From Serilophus lunatus (taxonomy: Eukaryota > Chordata > Aves > Passeriformes > Eurylaimidae), in contig VXBA01004877.1 in NCBI GenBank assembly GCA_013399895.1, positions 926,675 to 990,674 on the forward strand: a stretch of DNA of 64,000 bases, given 5' to 3'. Made by a program: the position numbers and the translations under genes. The notes under the pieces are model-generated. The model ran no database searches and was not told where the DNA came from. It saw only the letters and a program-made list of their open reading frames with translations. Positions 23,141 to 36,000 of this stretch are shown here, in pieces (within the stretch, counting starts at the first letter, position 1; every line of letters starts with the position of its first letter).

Positions 23141-26100
23141 ATTCAATTTTTCAAAATGATTAAGGAAAAAAATCAAATCCACTATTACAATCTTTTCAAT
23201 CATACTAGAAGGTAAGAAAAATATTTGAAATTGTAAATGACCCATATGTTTCTCAAGGTGGAAATATATTTACTTCTTTTTGCTGCGTTGAAAAATTTGA
23301 GGATGCACAAGACCTTATTAGCACCATTTGGAAATATTGACATTGTAATTAGATATGCCAGTGTTCTATTTTTCTTCTATTTTTCCAACAGAACTTTTAC
23401 ATTTTGAAAGACTAGAAGAACCTTCCTGATAAATTTAATGCATGACATTAGAATAACTCTACTTGTAATACAGGATATCAGTCTCTTTAGAGTTGCCCAC
23501 ACTAAGCATGATACAAATTTCACTGAGTGATTTGTAACAGTTCTTAGCCAATTTCAATTTCAAACTCAATCCACGGTTTATACAGTAAATGATGAAGGCA
23601 TATTCTATCTATGGAAAATCTTGATGGACTTGGTGGATAAGGAGAGGTAACATAAAAATGCGACTTGCTTTGAACCAACCTTCTTTCAACCCCTTTCCAT
23701 TAATGTTTCTCAACACACAGAGCAATTAAACAAATATATTAAAGTTGGATTAAAGTTTGAAATTCAATGTCCTAAAAGCAGTCTTTAAAGCCATCTCAGA
23801 AACCTTCCATATAACTTAAATACACTTGACCTGATTTTTTTTTTTTTTGTTCCCCCAGGATGCCAAGGTATTATAACTACCCAGCAGATTCAGTGTGTTA
23901 GGAGTTTCAGCCACGTAGGGGTTACACACCTCCTGCAAATTAAGCTCGTTTATTTGTAAATATAACTGAATGTAAATGTGGATTTGGGAACTCAGGAACT
24001 TTAACAAAATATTTTCATGTGCATTGGGTGTTCAAGAATACTGGCATGATAGGGAAACCCAAGTTCATCAACCTTCCTTGATAGATCTAAACTGAGTAGG
24101 AAGAAAGTATGATTATTTTGGGGTGAGCTTTTTGGGTCCATGATTTAAAAAGGAATTAATCTGTATCACCACAAAATTACTTTGCTATCTAATGAACAGC
24201 TAAGAAAAGATGCTTTGAACTAGTGAAAAGAGTGTTTTTAGTTTACCTGAAAAAAAGTGAGACTGCATTTTCAGATGCTCTGTTTAAACTTAACCAAAGG
24301 AAGTCCAAAGTGCCAGAACAACACACATATTTTTAGTATTTTTTTTTCTAAAGCACCTAAAAACTAATATCAATTTGAAAATTGTTGTAATTTGGCCAAT
24401 TCTGGTACTTTTTGCCTTGATGAGGAATCTGTGTCTCTTTTGAAAAGAAGCTATAAATTTGTAAGTGCCTACATGATTTTCAGTCATCTCTACCATCTCC
24501 AAGTCCAATGCAGTAGTGCAGACACACCACCTCATTTGGGTCCTAAGGGTAAGTAGGTGATTTTCCAATGAATCTCTTGGGAATTCTCATTAGACTAGCA
24601 AGGGTTTCTCTGAATTTATTAGAAGACAGCAAAGTACTACAAAGGAAGGAGGAATCACAGGAGCTCCTCTTCTCACATCTGAGCAATGGCATTACCTCCT
24701 TCCCTCTCTTCTCCAACCCATCACCCTTTGGTTGTCCTCTTCCCCACTGGTCTTCACGTCTGTCTCATGGCCTCCTTCAGGAAGGGCACTGTGTTCAGGC
24801 CCACAGAATGCATCAGCAGGGTTGTCATCATGTGGTGGGGTGCAGACCTGGGGAAACACATCCATGGATTATTAAAACTCACTGTGGTTCCTGACCTGGA
24901 AAGATATGAGGCTCTGTCCTTCCTTAAACCTCTCCCTGGATCCCAAAAGCCATTAGTTACAGTTATCAGGAAAAGAATTTGGTGCTGAGTTTGAGATATC
25001 AAACCGGAGACATGAGGAGAGCAAATTCACCTCTGTATCCCACAGAGTTGTCTGGAATCGAGAGGTCCCAGTCCTTCTGCTGGAAAATGGATGTCTGAGG
25101 TAGTCCCAGGACATCACCCTTCCTCCCCCAAACTGTGATACCATGGGTGTTAGAAAAAAGCCATGATAGGGGGAAATGTAAACAGATAAAGACATCTGGG
25201 GACTATAGCCAACAACTGCATTTTGGCACAGTGAGACAAATCTCAGTCTCGGCACTGCAAGGAAGATATTTCCTGGGGTCACTGCCCTCCAGGAGGAACT
25301 GAAAGGGGACAAGTATCTCCCATCTCCACTGGCCGCTAGAGGATGGGAGCAGGGGCAAGGAGCAGAGGTGTCACTTAGCAGCTCAGCCAGGTTTTGGGGA
25401 GGGAGAGGACATCAACACCAAATTGTAGTTGTGATCAGAGTCCTCAAAGGAACATGAACTATCCTCAAATGTATGTACCACCTCCAGCTGCTCTGAGTGC
25501 CAGGCGAGAGAGCCCAAACCACTGCTACCACATCCCTGTGGTATCTCTGGGGTTGGTGGGATGTAACGTTGCGCCCAGAGTGATGCCCGGGGCCTGCTGC
25601 TGGCATGGGAGGGATGGTGGAGTGGAGCAGGATTTTCACCCCCTGTCAAAGCCTCATCTTGGCTTATCAAGCTAATATGTTTTGGCAAATGTGGTGTTAA
25701 TGGAAGGGGAGCAACTCTGTGCATGCAAAATGAAAATAAATGGAAATGGAACAACTTTCTGCAGCAAATTGGCATCCCTTGAGAACAGGTAAGAAAGAGG
25801 GAACTAGACTGATTTTGGCTTGTTACTCCTTTTGTAAAAGCATTTTCTGACAATAGCAGAGTATGTAATGTCTGACTCTGCTGGTCTTGCATATCTGTTC
25901 TGCTCATTCCCTTACAAACTAATACATACTCATTGGAATTCCTTTTATCTTGTTTATTTTTTTTTAATTGAGAGGACAACAACATCTTGCTGAAAATACA
26001 TGAGACAGACATTTTTGCTGAAACTGTATGTTGAAGGAAATGAACAATGAAAGTAATGTCCTAGTTGTTGAAAGCTGCTTAGCTTTTATATTGTTTTGGC

Positions 26101-26839
26101 ATTTTCATTCCCAAAATATTTGTAGCATAGGGAAAGCCAATCCACTTCCTAGCTTCTTGTACAATGTATTGCCTTTAAAGCTTTGTTGATAAGAGATGAT
26201 TGGTGAGAGTTCATAACAGTCCTGCGAGAAATGGGTCACTTTATCCTGAGACTGGGCATAAAGGGGGTGGCAACTGCACGAGGTAGCTCATCTGCACTAC
26301 CCAAGGAAATTCATAAGGTTGTATAGGAAATATTTTCCCAAGGAATGCAAACAGTTGGTATTCAGGTAGCCTAAATTCGAGATGATAAAACATTGGATTC
26401 CAAAAAGAAAATACAATAATAATGTATTGAATTAGGTGACAAATTTTGTGTAGTATTGATTAGCTAATTTAACTGTCACATTTTTAAATGTCCTCCCCAA
26501 ATCTTTTTTTATGGCTGAAGACTTTGCTTTTTTGTTTCCACCAGGAAATGGCATGGATCCATACTGCCCAGGTCAATCTGCTTCTGGCAGCTATCAGGCA
26601 ACACATGCAATCAAAAAATAGTTATTGCCTGGTCCTTGGAATTAAAGGGGAAAGATGGAAAGACAAAATATCCCTCCTGCATTTCAGTGAAGCGCAATAT
26701 ATATTTCATCCGCTTCTTTTAGTTCAAAAAACAAGCTCATTTCATTTTGTGAAGAGAGAAGGGGAGGGGAGAAACCAGGTAGTCTAGTGAAAGGGTAACT
26801 GAATTGACAGATAGAGATCACTGTCCTATTCATTTTTTA
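23141..26839. other. non-coding block
   Basis: No recognisable gene. The segment 24640-25700 is more GC-rich than the flanks and gives the window's longest open frame, 209 codons on the minus strand (25383-26012). Its product is Ser/His/Pro-rich with no domain I recognise, and I treat it as chance. Poly-T runs lie near 23839 and 24340. No repeat family was identified. Confidence 0.6.
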
Positions 26840-27010
26840 ATAAATAAGACTTGCAAATTACATTAAAGCAAACCTAAAGTCACTTCTATCTGCTTAAAGC
26901 CCAGCCTAAAGTATGCTAAAGTTATAAACTCCCCTTCAATTAAATTGGCTCTCAGTTGAAGCAGGCTTCCTACGTGACTTTAAATGAAAGCTATAAAATC
27001 ACCCTTAAAT
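26840..27010. promoter_or_regulatory. candidate conserved non-coding element
   Basis: Repeat-free AT-rich block with repeated short words (cctaaagt at 26872 and 26907, gctaaagttataaa, gcttaaagcc) and homeodomain-type 'tcaattaaattgg'. It resembles enhancer-type sequence; conservation is untested. Confidence 0.25.
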
Positions 27011-28789
27011 AGAAACTTGACCTGGATGATTTCAGTCTGTTGAAGTTTGTGAGTGCCCGAACAGTGAGCTCCTGCACGCAGGAGGTGGGCAGCCCCATCT
27101 CTGACACACAGCTGCACATGCATGTGTGCACCAAGTGCAGGGTACTGCGTGGAAATAGCCTCATCCAACTGCAAACATATGGTGCGGGGATGAAAGCTCA
27201 TAAAGGATGCCATTATTTTAGATAATTTCACAGAGATTTTCTGCTTGGCTGAAGGCACAAGGAAATTCTCTTGGTTGGTGTTTTGCACAACTAAGTGTTA
27301 AATCGCTTTATATCAGAGCTGAACCTCAACCTCATCACTGTAAATCTTTACGACTGGTTAAATTTTTCCTTTCTGTCAGAAGACCTGAAATCTGAGTGCC
27401 AACGCTCAGCACATGAAGAATTTCTGACAGTGCTCCTCCTTTTCCACCCCCTTTCCCAGCTGCTGAAGGGAGAGAGCATCCTCTCTGTTTCTGGCACTCC
27501 ACTGTTTGCTGACTGTACAGCCAGCCTGAGCTGCAGGTATATCCTTCTAATACTCACCTCCAGCGCCTCAATGAGACTTTTTACTCATATACTCATTTTT
27601 CCTCTGTGTAAGGTAATAGTGGCTGGGAAAGCTACAGACTTCCTTGTGAAGTTCTGAAAATCTGACATCCTTGTTAAATGAGAACAGTGCTGTGAGGAAA
27701 ATTCAATCTTTAATCCCAAAATGCCAAATGCAATTCCAGCTCTTATTTGTAAGTCATTGACATAATTCACTCTTTCACCAAAGGCTAAGTCCTGGTCTTT
27801 AATGAACAAGACCTGGTTTTGGAGCCTAGATGAATGGCCACCCTTGCCAGTAAGAGGCTCCTTAGACTGTGGAGTCACTGCTGCAACCATCCCAGGAGTT
27901 GCACTGTAGGTGAAAGACTCTTCCCTGCCCACCTTGCACTGGCTACCGCTTCACCTATCCTCTAGGTAATCCATACAAGGCACCCAGATTGCCTCCCAGA
28001 GAATATCACCATAGCAGACGCCTGCCCATGTTCTCGGTCTTGCTTCCCAACAGCAGAGGAAGTGATATTCAATGAATTACAGAGAAGTTTTCTTCTTGTG
28101 TCAGACTTCATGCCTTCTTGTCCATAAAATCTCTTCGTCAGCTCTTCTGTGACTTAAGCATGATGTCTGACTGGCACCTAGGTCACAGGGTATTATTTTA
28201 GTTTTCTAACTGAATGACTGGAAGATTTATCAAATGAATTAAGAATACAAAAAAAGGTATGGTGATGCATGAACAGGCAAATGAATATGGGCACTAGGAT
28301 GATTAATAGACGTGTCTTAACTACTCATATCAACAAAACTTTGGTGGTGTAAACAGACCATTAGCAAATAAAAGCAGGATGCTAAAAAGGTTAAAGAGGG
28401 CAGCTGCTCACGAATCAAGTGATTGAAAGCAAGGATTTTCAACCTGGTCAAACAGGCTGTGGAAAACAAACATCAACTCTCGACATGCAGCAAGACTCTC
28501 TGGGACCACTCCTGTGATGTGCAGATGTATGAGATTCAGTCAACGAAGAAGTTAATCTCAGAAATCACTATGCGTAGTGATGATCCTACATGCAACCACA
28601 GTCACTTCCCCGGGTGCCTCAGTGAGTAAGGCTGCCAGAAAACTTGCTTACACAGTGTGCAGAGCAGCATGCGCCACTGTGAACTCTTTCTTTCAGCTTA
28701 TCCCCTCAGATCTGATAGAACCCCAGTGGAGGTTTTGCAGAGCAGCTTCACCCAAATCTGTAAGGCATGCTTCTGGTTAAAGCTGGGCT
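27011..28789. other. non-coding block
   Basis: No recognised gene or transposon. Two adjacent inverted repeats lie at 27069-27084 (CTCCTGC-ac-GCAGGAG) and 27115-27126 (CACATGCATGTG). Open frames reach 120 codons (plus, 27295-27657), without recognisable content. Confidence 0.6.
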
Positions 28790-28990
28790 ATTTCATGCAG
28801 AGGATAATGTTTGCACTGAATGTCAATGTGCATTTTGGTTTGGTCAGGATAATGCCTAGCCAGTGACCTTATTCAGCCCCAATTAGCTGATAACTGCCAG
28901 CCAGTCGAATTCCTCATTGTTAGGAGTGAACAAGGCAATCATGGGAGAAAGGTAGCAATAATAGGAACAGCTAATTAGACTGTGAGTGGT
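28790..28990. promoter_or_regulatory. candidate conserved non-coding element
   Basis: Repeat-free block with clustered sites: 'ccaattagctgataac' (homeodomain plus GATA-like), 'cattgttagg' (SOX-like CATTGTT) and 'cagctaattagac'. The pattern resembles a developmental enhancer. This is an inference from composition only. Confidence 0.33.
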
Positions 28991-29414
28991 GCACAAGAGA
29001 GGAAAAGAGATGTGAGAGTTTCTAGAAGGTCTGGCTGCCAGCTGAAGTAAGGATGTGGAGCCTAAGACATAAGTGTAAATTTCCGATCAGGGTTCAACTC
29101 CCTCTGCTTCTAAAGCCTTCTCATCCAAGCCCTTCAAGCACATTTATGCCTTGCAACACAGCATCTTTGTAGCTATGCTCAGATGGGCATCGTCCTTGTT
29201 GCACAGCTGAGCTTGACAGAGAGGTGCCACCTCTGGTCCTGAAGTGACCGTGGATGGGTGACTGCAGTCCTCTTCCTGACACCACTAGTCCACTCCCGGA
29301 GAAAGCAGTGGTCCTTTGCTAGCAGCAACCCAGTGTTCTCGTACAGTAGTTCTCTTTTTCCTGAGCACTGTTGGAACTCAAGGACTGCAGGGAGATATGG
29401 ACCTTGGGTACTTT
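28991..29414. other. non-coding block
   Basis: Unique sequence in which I recognise nothing. Confidence 0.6.
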
Positions 29415-29508
29415 AGGGAGTTATTAGGAAAAGATATTTAAGATCTGTGAGTCCAACTGCTAATCTAGCACTGCCAAGACCACCACTAAAACATGCTCTT
29501 AAGTGCCA
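29415..29508 (-). mobile_element. CR1 LINE 3' fragment
   Basis: Read on the minus strand this is the CR1 3' end. On the plus strand it shows 'ggaaaagatatttaagatc', 'gagtccaactgctaatct', 'agcactgccaagaccacc' and 'actaaaacatgc', each close to the reversed bird CR1 tail. It is truncated to under 100 bases and diverged, and carries no coding sequence. Confidence 0.8.
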
Positions 29509-30246
29509 GAGTCCTCCTGGGGACTTTTTGCCCACAAGATTGTAGTATCAGCAGAACCGATATTTATCAGACTGAAAAAATCTTCTTTCTGAAGTACACT
29601 TTTTGGCCCATTTTTCTCTATTAAATATATAGATTTGTAGAAGAGCAAAACATAATTTGGAGAACCTGAGGGAATTATCATACTGCCAAGATTTCTAGAT
29701 GAGAGGAAATATTTTGGTCTAATCTTATTGCCACATCCAGGACTTATACTTCCTGCACAGTCACTCCAATTACAGTTTTTTGTATATCATTCAGGAGATT
29801 CCAGCTTAATTGTGCCTACAAAAATACCCAATCACAGTAGTATAAGTCTACTGAAATTACAAGGTTACCAACATTTCCTTACCTGCAATCTTTTTTTTGT
29901 GTGCCTGCAGAAAAGTCACTAATGTGGCATTTCTTTAGAAGTATTTTCTGTAGGCTACACCTTGCTCTCACTAATCCTCCTAAAAACCTGGTAATTTCTA
30001 TTAAAGTCTCTAGAGCCGACTGGACTTGCATCTAGGCTGAATAATGGAATTTGATCCTCTGCATCTATTGAAAATGTAGTTTTCCACGCACTGCTTCAGG
30101 GGAACCATGTTTCCTGAATAGGATGACGGGCATTCCAAGCAAAAATTTCATTTGTTCTTGCTCAGTGCCTGCATGCCCTCCTTCATGGACTGGTCTCTGT
30201 GAATTCTGAGAGGATGAGGATCCAGCCTAGCAAACCTTGATAGTTT
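29509..30246. other. non-coding block
   Basis: AT-rich unique sequence with an acceptor-like 'ttttttttgtgtgcctgcag' ending at 29910 and no coding exon after it. Nothing else was recognised. Confidence 0.6.
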
Positions 30247-30367
30247 AAATTGCAAGCTCCATGAGGCAGAGACTATTTTTTTATGTAAGCGTGCACGGGC
30301 TGTCATTGGAGGGGATCTCTGATTTTAGCAGAGAACTCAGGCATTACTGTGACACAGATACAATAAA
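30247..30367 (+). mobile_element. ancient L2/MIR-like 3' tail
   Basis: 'ttgcaagctccatgaggcag' followed by 'agactattttttt', then 'tgtgacacagatacaataaa', follows the L2/MIR-type 3' end (a gtaagctcc..gggcagggac segment leading to an ..aataaa end) that persists in sauropsids. The central part is poorly conserved. Only the tail is present. Confidence 0.5.
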
Positions 30368-30969
30368 GTGTAAGTCGTTAGGCAGAGAAGATAAAGCACC
30401 ACTTAAGGGAACCACTGACAGATGGGAGTGTGGCTCTGCAGCTCCAAGCAGGGAGAGGCCTGGGTGCTTGCCCCTTCTGCTGCTGAACCTCCTCACAATG
30501 CCTGGAGAATAAAAGCCTCATGGCATAATGGTGGTGGTGATGACAAGGGTAATAAGGCTCATGATAATAAGGACAAGCAGGGTTTCCATTTCCATTACTA
30601 GAGCAATCGATTGGGGTTTCAGGTTTTTTCTGCTTTTTTTTTTTCTTTTGGCTGTGTCATCTAAAGCAAGTTCTGTAAGGCTCATGAGATAAAACCTTGA
30701 AAAAGGCCTTTAAAAAGGTCTTTGGAAGCAGTGTGGAATTTTAAAATCTAATCTGTAATTTAAAGAATGAAAACTAATATAATTGGTGTACAGTCCATTT
30801 CCATTAGGAGGAGGATACTGCCAGCTTGTTTCCTCTGAACATAGGCTAGATTAAGCATACAGGTGAATTATTTACTTTTTTATTTTGTTCCTCTCTCCAG
30901 GGCATCTGCGCTTATAGAGTAACGAATGCAGCTTTTGTCCCATTATACACACAGCTATATTTTGCTCTC

Positions 30970-30989
30970 CAGTAGTTTTAAAACTACTG
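30970..30989. repeat. perfect 20-bp palindrome
   Basis: CAGTAGTTTT followed directly by AAAACTACTG, complementary at all 10 pairs with no spacer. Confidence 0.95.
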
Positions 30990-31029
30990 TAATCTTGAAG
31001 CTTCCTACATGCTTGAGAAGTGGTGGTAC

Positions 31030-31053
31030 CTTACTTCTCCTAAGAGAAGTAAG
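31030..31053. repeat. perfect 10-bp hairpin, 4-base loop
   Basis: CTTACTTCTC (31030-31039), loop ctaa, GAGAAGTAAG (31044-31053). It lies 40 bases from the palindrome at 30970. Confidence 0.95.
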
Positions 31054-31083
31054 TGAGTAAGAGGCTGCAGCACTGGGTCACAG

Positions 31084-31108
31084 ACACACACACACACACA
31101 CACACACA
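31084..31108. repeat. (AC)n microsatellite, 12.5 units
   Basis: An uninterrupted 25-base AC run, likely polymorphic in length. Confidence 0.95.
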
Positions 31109-32444
31109 TAGCCTTTGCCAGCACCTGCAACAACTGACCCTTACAAGTAGTAAGTCAGCCTTGGCTGGCCTAAGCTTCAGTCTGCACTAGCAAGGTGAGT
31201 GAGGGTAGAGACTGTGAGGGGAAGAGGTGTCATGCAATGCCTGAGGCCATGGAAGCTGACAGGGATTGGCCTGGAGGGGCTGCTGGTGGGACAGATGCCA
31301 TGAGATGGTGGTGGGGGAATAATCTGGCTTCTGCTCAAGGTAAAACCACCTCTTCCTCTCCAGGAGCTTGAAGCCAAGGCTGAAACTGAAGTGCTACAGA
31401 ATTAAACCTTGCCCAGAGAAGTTGGCTTTGTTTCAGGGTTGAAACCGTGAGTGAAAGATGCTTTTATGTCAAGACTTGTTTGAAATCATTCACTGTGGTC
31501 CATTAATTTTAGCCTGGGGCTGCCAGGAGTGCAGTTCAGATGGGTAATATTTGAGAGCTTGAGGATGAACTTTGCTTCCAGATCAAAATATCTTCTCCGT
31601 ACTCTGTTGCCTATTGCTCACGGCCATGAGATGTCTCAAACGATGCTTGCGTATATTGCAATGTTCTGAGTGACACAAAAAGGAGTTGTAAACTGTATCT
31701 TTGGGGAGTTTGTTAATGATGTAACTTGCTATATTTTCTCAAACATGTGACATATACGGCCATCAGTCAGGTGTCCATGCAGACAGCATTGTATCTAGAG
31801 GAGAAAACTAGCAACTATTACTTATTTTTCCTCCTACACACTATCAGCTGACCAGTTTGTATCTGGAACAGCAAACCTCAATCAGATGAAACAAAAGGAG
31901 AAGAGCAGATTATTTGCTAAATAAGAATCACGTTAAAATAACCATCTCTTTTCATTACAGTAAATAAAAGGCAACCTCTGTCGAGGTCTGTAGTTAAAGC
32001 AGGACTAGGAAGATATAAGAAATATTTGGGATAGGATGGGATTTTTCCAAGGCACAGAGAAAAGAGAGTGCTTAGCAGCTGAGAGAGAAAAGCTGAAAGC
32101 ATAGATGAATATGGTAGTGATCTTTCACAAACCGAAATTTTGTCCCTTGAAAAAAAAAAAGATTTGCCATAAAAAAAACAGTATTGAAAGGAGCTTTGAC
32201 TTGAAAGCATTACATGCAAAACTCGAGACACTTAGAAAGGCTTTTGGTTGGGAAGAGCTATATAGCATACCTATAGACACAAACCCAGAGTACACACCTC
32301 CCACGCCATCATCATCCTTTGCATACCTGGAGGACTGCCTTGCTGTTTTCCAGAAGATAGGGAAGAAAATCTCCAGCCCTTTAAATGGAAAGGTTAGAGG
32401 CTGGGATTTCAAAAGAGCCCAGAGAAACAGGAACCCTTGCTTCA

Positions 32445-33010
32445 ATTGAATTCCGATAGCATAGTGATGCCTCTATCAGCTGGTGCCCCTGGAAATCTCA
32501 AGCCGCAGTGTTTTATTGAAGCCACTTACACGCATCAACAGTATGTTTTTTGCAATACTCGTTAAGCCCACACTCTTGCAACATGTTATTTTTTTTTTCC
32601 CCTTCTATGAAACCGTGACTTAATGCAAAGTAATGGCATGTCAAAGGCAACGTTACAGCCCCGCTCTTGAATGCAATGGTGAGTCTCCTGTCATGCATGG
32701 AATGTAATTACCATTAAGGCTGAAAAATGAGGGAGATGAACAGTAGTGGCAGTTTTTCTCAAGTTTACATAAACACTGGCTGCAAGAAGAGGGCAGAAAC
32801 ATTAAAATCAAAGAGTCCTGTCACATCAGCGCTTTAAATCTCTAAGCGGCTCCTTGAAAATCATCTGGCTTCGGTGAACACAACCGATAAAAGCTTCAGT
32901 TAAGGTCTGCTCTTATCTGCTAATTTCAGAGCAGTCTTGCCCTTTACCCGCTGTCCCTAGGAAAGTAGCGATTTTGGCACTTTCTCCTGGCTTGCTAAAC
33001 TCTCTGCCGT
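32445..33010. promoter_or_regulatory. strong candidate conserved non-coding element / enhancer
   Basis: About 560 bases of high-complexity, repeat-free sequence. It has CpGs retained in an otherwise CpG-poor region (ctcaagccgcag, ttacacgcatc, ggcaacgttac, tctaagcggc, gcttcggtg, caaccgataa). It also holds a palindromic GTAATTAC site (32705-32712), an octamer-like ATGCAAAG near 32625 and GATA-type sites (ccgataaaag, cttatctgc). Even base composition with intact CpGs suggests purifying selection. Open frames across it (61 codons at most) are not convincing. Which gene it would serve is not visible. Confidence 0.42.
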
Positions 33011-36000
33011 AGCAATAATATTAACTAGCTGGAAAAGAAGTAGAAACGGGATTGAAAGTGTTTGAAGAGAAAGTCCCTCTATCACTTATTAGGCTGTGGG
33101 GAAACACTCCCTGTGCTTTGCTCATGTATGCTTATAGTTAAAGATTGAGGGAGAGAGAGTACCACTCCTCTCATTCCTAGGGCTAGGTGTTATGTCCTGG
33201 GCACAGAACATCTAAGCCTGACCCAAAATCTCTCAAAAATGTGGATAGCATCTCTCTCCCATCAGTTTTCACATGGTTCATCTCCTGCTGGAAGTGCCAG
33301 AAAACAGGAATGCCAAGGGAAGGGGGAAGCAGCAGAGATGTTTTAAGGTTTTGGGTTTTTTCACCGAGATGTGGGGGTAGCTTTTTCCCTGACTTGTGCT
33401 AACAGCCAAAACACAAGCTCACAAGTTTCATGTTTCATTAGGGACCTGAAGCTCTCATCAGGTTTGCCAGAGGATGTTTCAAAGGTAGTCTTTCTGCATG
33501 AAACTGGGCAGATTTATTGTCTCTGTGGTTTTATTGAACGTTTTTGGCTTCTGTTTTCTCTTTTTATTTTTTTCATGTGAAACTCGATGGCTTAAGGCAG
33601 GATTTGTTTCATGACTTTGATGAATTGGAGTTGCCTCACCCTGCCGCTCCTAATGGAGCAGAGCTGTAAAGCACTTCAGGTTCAAAACCTCGCAAAATTT
33701 TGTGCTGGTAGGAAACAGGTTGCTTGTGTTTTTGCCTCCTGGATATTCTCTGTTGCTCTCTCTCTCCTTCCTCTGAGACTGGCTCTGGCCATTGTGGTGG
33801 AGTCATCAGCAGGCAGCAACCAAAGCAAACAGCCTGCATCTTAGCATGGCCTTTTTGCAGCCCTAGTCCACTTTGGCTTCTCCCCATACCCAGCAAGGAC
33901 AGGAGACATGCCATGGATATACCCCTGCCACAGTCTCATCATGCTTCGAAGGAGAGGAAGAAAGAGGGAAGCAGGCAGGAAAAATAAGGAAAAAGGGACA
34001 CGCCTCTGGCAGTCTATTTACCAAATCCCTATGATGTCTTCAAGGAAGGAGTCAAAATGGTGGTCTTCTCCCTGACAGCTGTTTCCTGCTGCCACTGCAG
34101 TCACTAGTTCCAGCATTTGCCTGAGCTGTTATGAAAATGGTTCTCTTGAGTCCAAATGGGGTCTTCTCATCTTCCAAACTGTGTCAGGTTAGTTTAGTCT
34201 ATGTGGAAATTGTAAACAGCTGCAAATGTTTTACCTACCAGCAACAGAGAAATGACAAGAAAAACAAAGAATAGGAAAGTTTAAGGCACTCTCACTTGTA
34301 GGTTTTGAAACTGGTACTCATTTGCCACAAAATAATCATGTGTTTCCAATAAATATCTTATTTTTAATAAAAATATTGCCTTTTGTGGCACAGGCATTTT
34401 TCTTGGCAAAGACTTCTCCCCACCAGTATCTTGCTCAGCATTTGTTTCTTAGCTGAGAAATTTGTAAACCCCCAATATTCTGGGGAGAAAAGATGATTTC
34501 TCCCCTCACATATTCCAGGTGAAGGGTCTAGAAGCCAAATTGAAGATCTTAAAATACAGCCAAGTTTTGAAATCATAGGCATGTTAGAGATTCATGCTTG
34601 CAGAAATCCTCTCCACAAAACACAGGTTGAATGCAGTGGTTCATTTCTATTGTAAAAATGCCTCTAAGCCCTTAATTGGGATCTGTCACATGCAAGCAGA
34701 GCAATTCTAGGGATGGTCACCAGGCTGAGCTAAGAACCCAGGTTACTAGCTGAGTCCATGGTGATAAGGCAAGTCCACAGCCAAGCCAGGACCTCTAATC
34801 CAGGGGTCAGGGACATGTATGAGACTGAGCACTGGAGATGTAGCTCAGGCAGAGACCAGAGGTGAATGCCTCAGCCTCAGTATAGCTCAGGAGGGAAGGA
34901 GAGTCCTATAGAGTCTTCTCAGTCCCAGATCTCCAGGACTGAGCAATACATCCAGGCCCTGATATGGATACACTCATCCTTTAAAGTTGCAGACAGGTGT
35001 TTTCAATCCTAAACCCTGGAGAGTACTCTCAGTACTATAAATCATTTCAGGTATTCATGTTCCTCAGTGATACCAATCAATATGAACAATTTCAATGTTC
35101 ATTGCTGGTTCTCAGGCAGGACTTCATCTAACCTTAACCCTAGTCAGATGGGGGAAAATGCCATTCATTAAATATTAACTTAATGACATAGCTGGAATAA
35201 ATGTATAAATGTAAACACCACAGCATTCAAGTGGAGTTGAAAATGCCCCAAGGGGCGAGTATTCTTCAGTACAAGTGAGAAAAAAATGGGATACTTCAGA
35301 AATGGTGAGAATGTTCTTGAGAGTACAATCCTTTTTGCAGTGTCACACGACTAAGCCAGACTTTTATCAAAACACTATGGTGATAAAAGCCTGGAATTGA
35401 GAAAATCAAATGGAAAAACCAAAAGTGGGAGGAGGGTGTTAGTAAAGTCTGATGTGTAATGTGCTATGTATTAGTTTTTAATCAGGTTCTATATGTGGTC
35501 AGAGTAAAGAAATATGACAAGATTCCTTTGCTTATATTTCACATTCTTATTGATACTCATATTTATTCATGCTGTGTTTTTCTGAATAAAAGCACTGGGA
35601 GTGGGCAAGAAGAGGTGGGAAAAGCAGAGAGAAGAAGGCAGAGACCACACTGGAAAATGAAAAACTCCTCTGAGTATACATCTTTTATGGAGCACATTCT
35701 GCATTTCATTCCACGTGTGAAAACAAAATGTAGTTCTACTGTTCCCCAAAGACCCAGAAGGCAAAATGGGTTTGACTCTTTTAAATATAATGGAATGAGA
35801 TCATTCAGGTTTGGGTTTTTTCCTATTTCACTGATTTTTCCACTTTCCTTGTATCCAGATTAATTTATGCCTCTATTTATTTGTAGACAATTTGGCTATT
35901 CAGTTTTGTTCATTTTATAAATCCTTGACCCTTGATCTGTTTTGATACGTTTAATGGGATATAGTCTAGCAGCTGGAGAAGGTCTTAGTTTAATTAACAG

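Larger units (their letters stand above)
30368..32444. other. non-coding block
   Basis: Contains poly-T at about 30632-30643, the inverted-repeat and (AC)n cluster at 30970-31108 and A-runs at about 32150 and 32171. Open frames reach 114 codons (plus, 32105-32449) and are unrecognised. Confidence 0.6.

Noticed and set aside
25383..26012. 209-codon open frame on the minus strand, the longest in the window
   Set aside because: No recognisable domain, Ser/His/Pro-rich product and no splice or promoter context. For uniform composition one frame of this size by chance in 64 kb is not surprising.
34362..34380. A 17-base AT-only word (tatttttaataaaaata) shared with 61627-61643
   Set aside because: Low-complexity AT sequence that is its own near-palindrome; sharing is expected by chance in AT-rich DNA.
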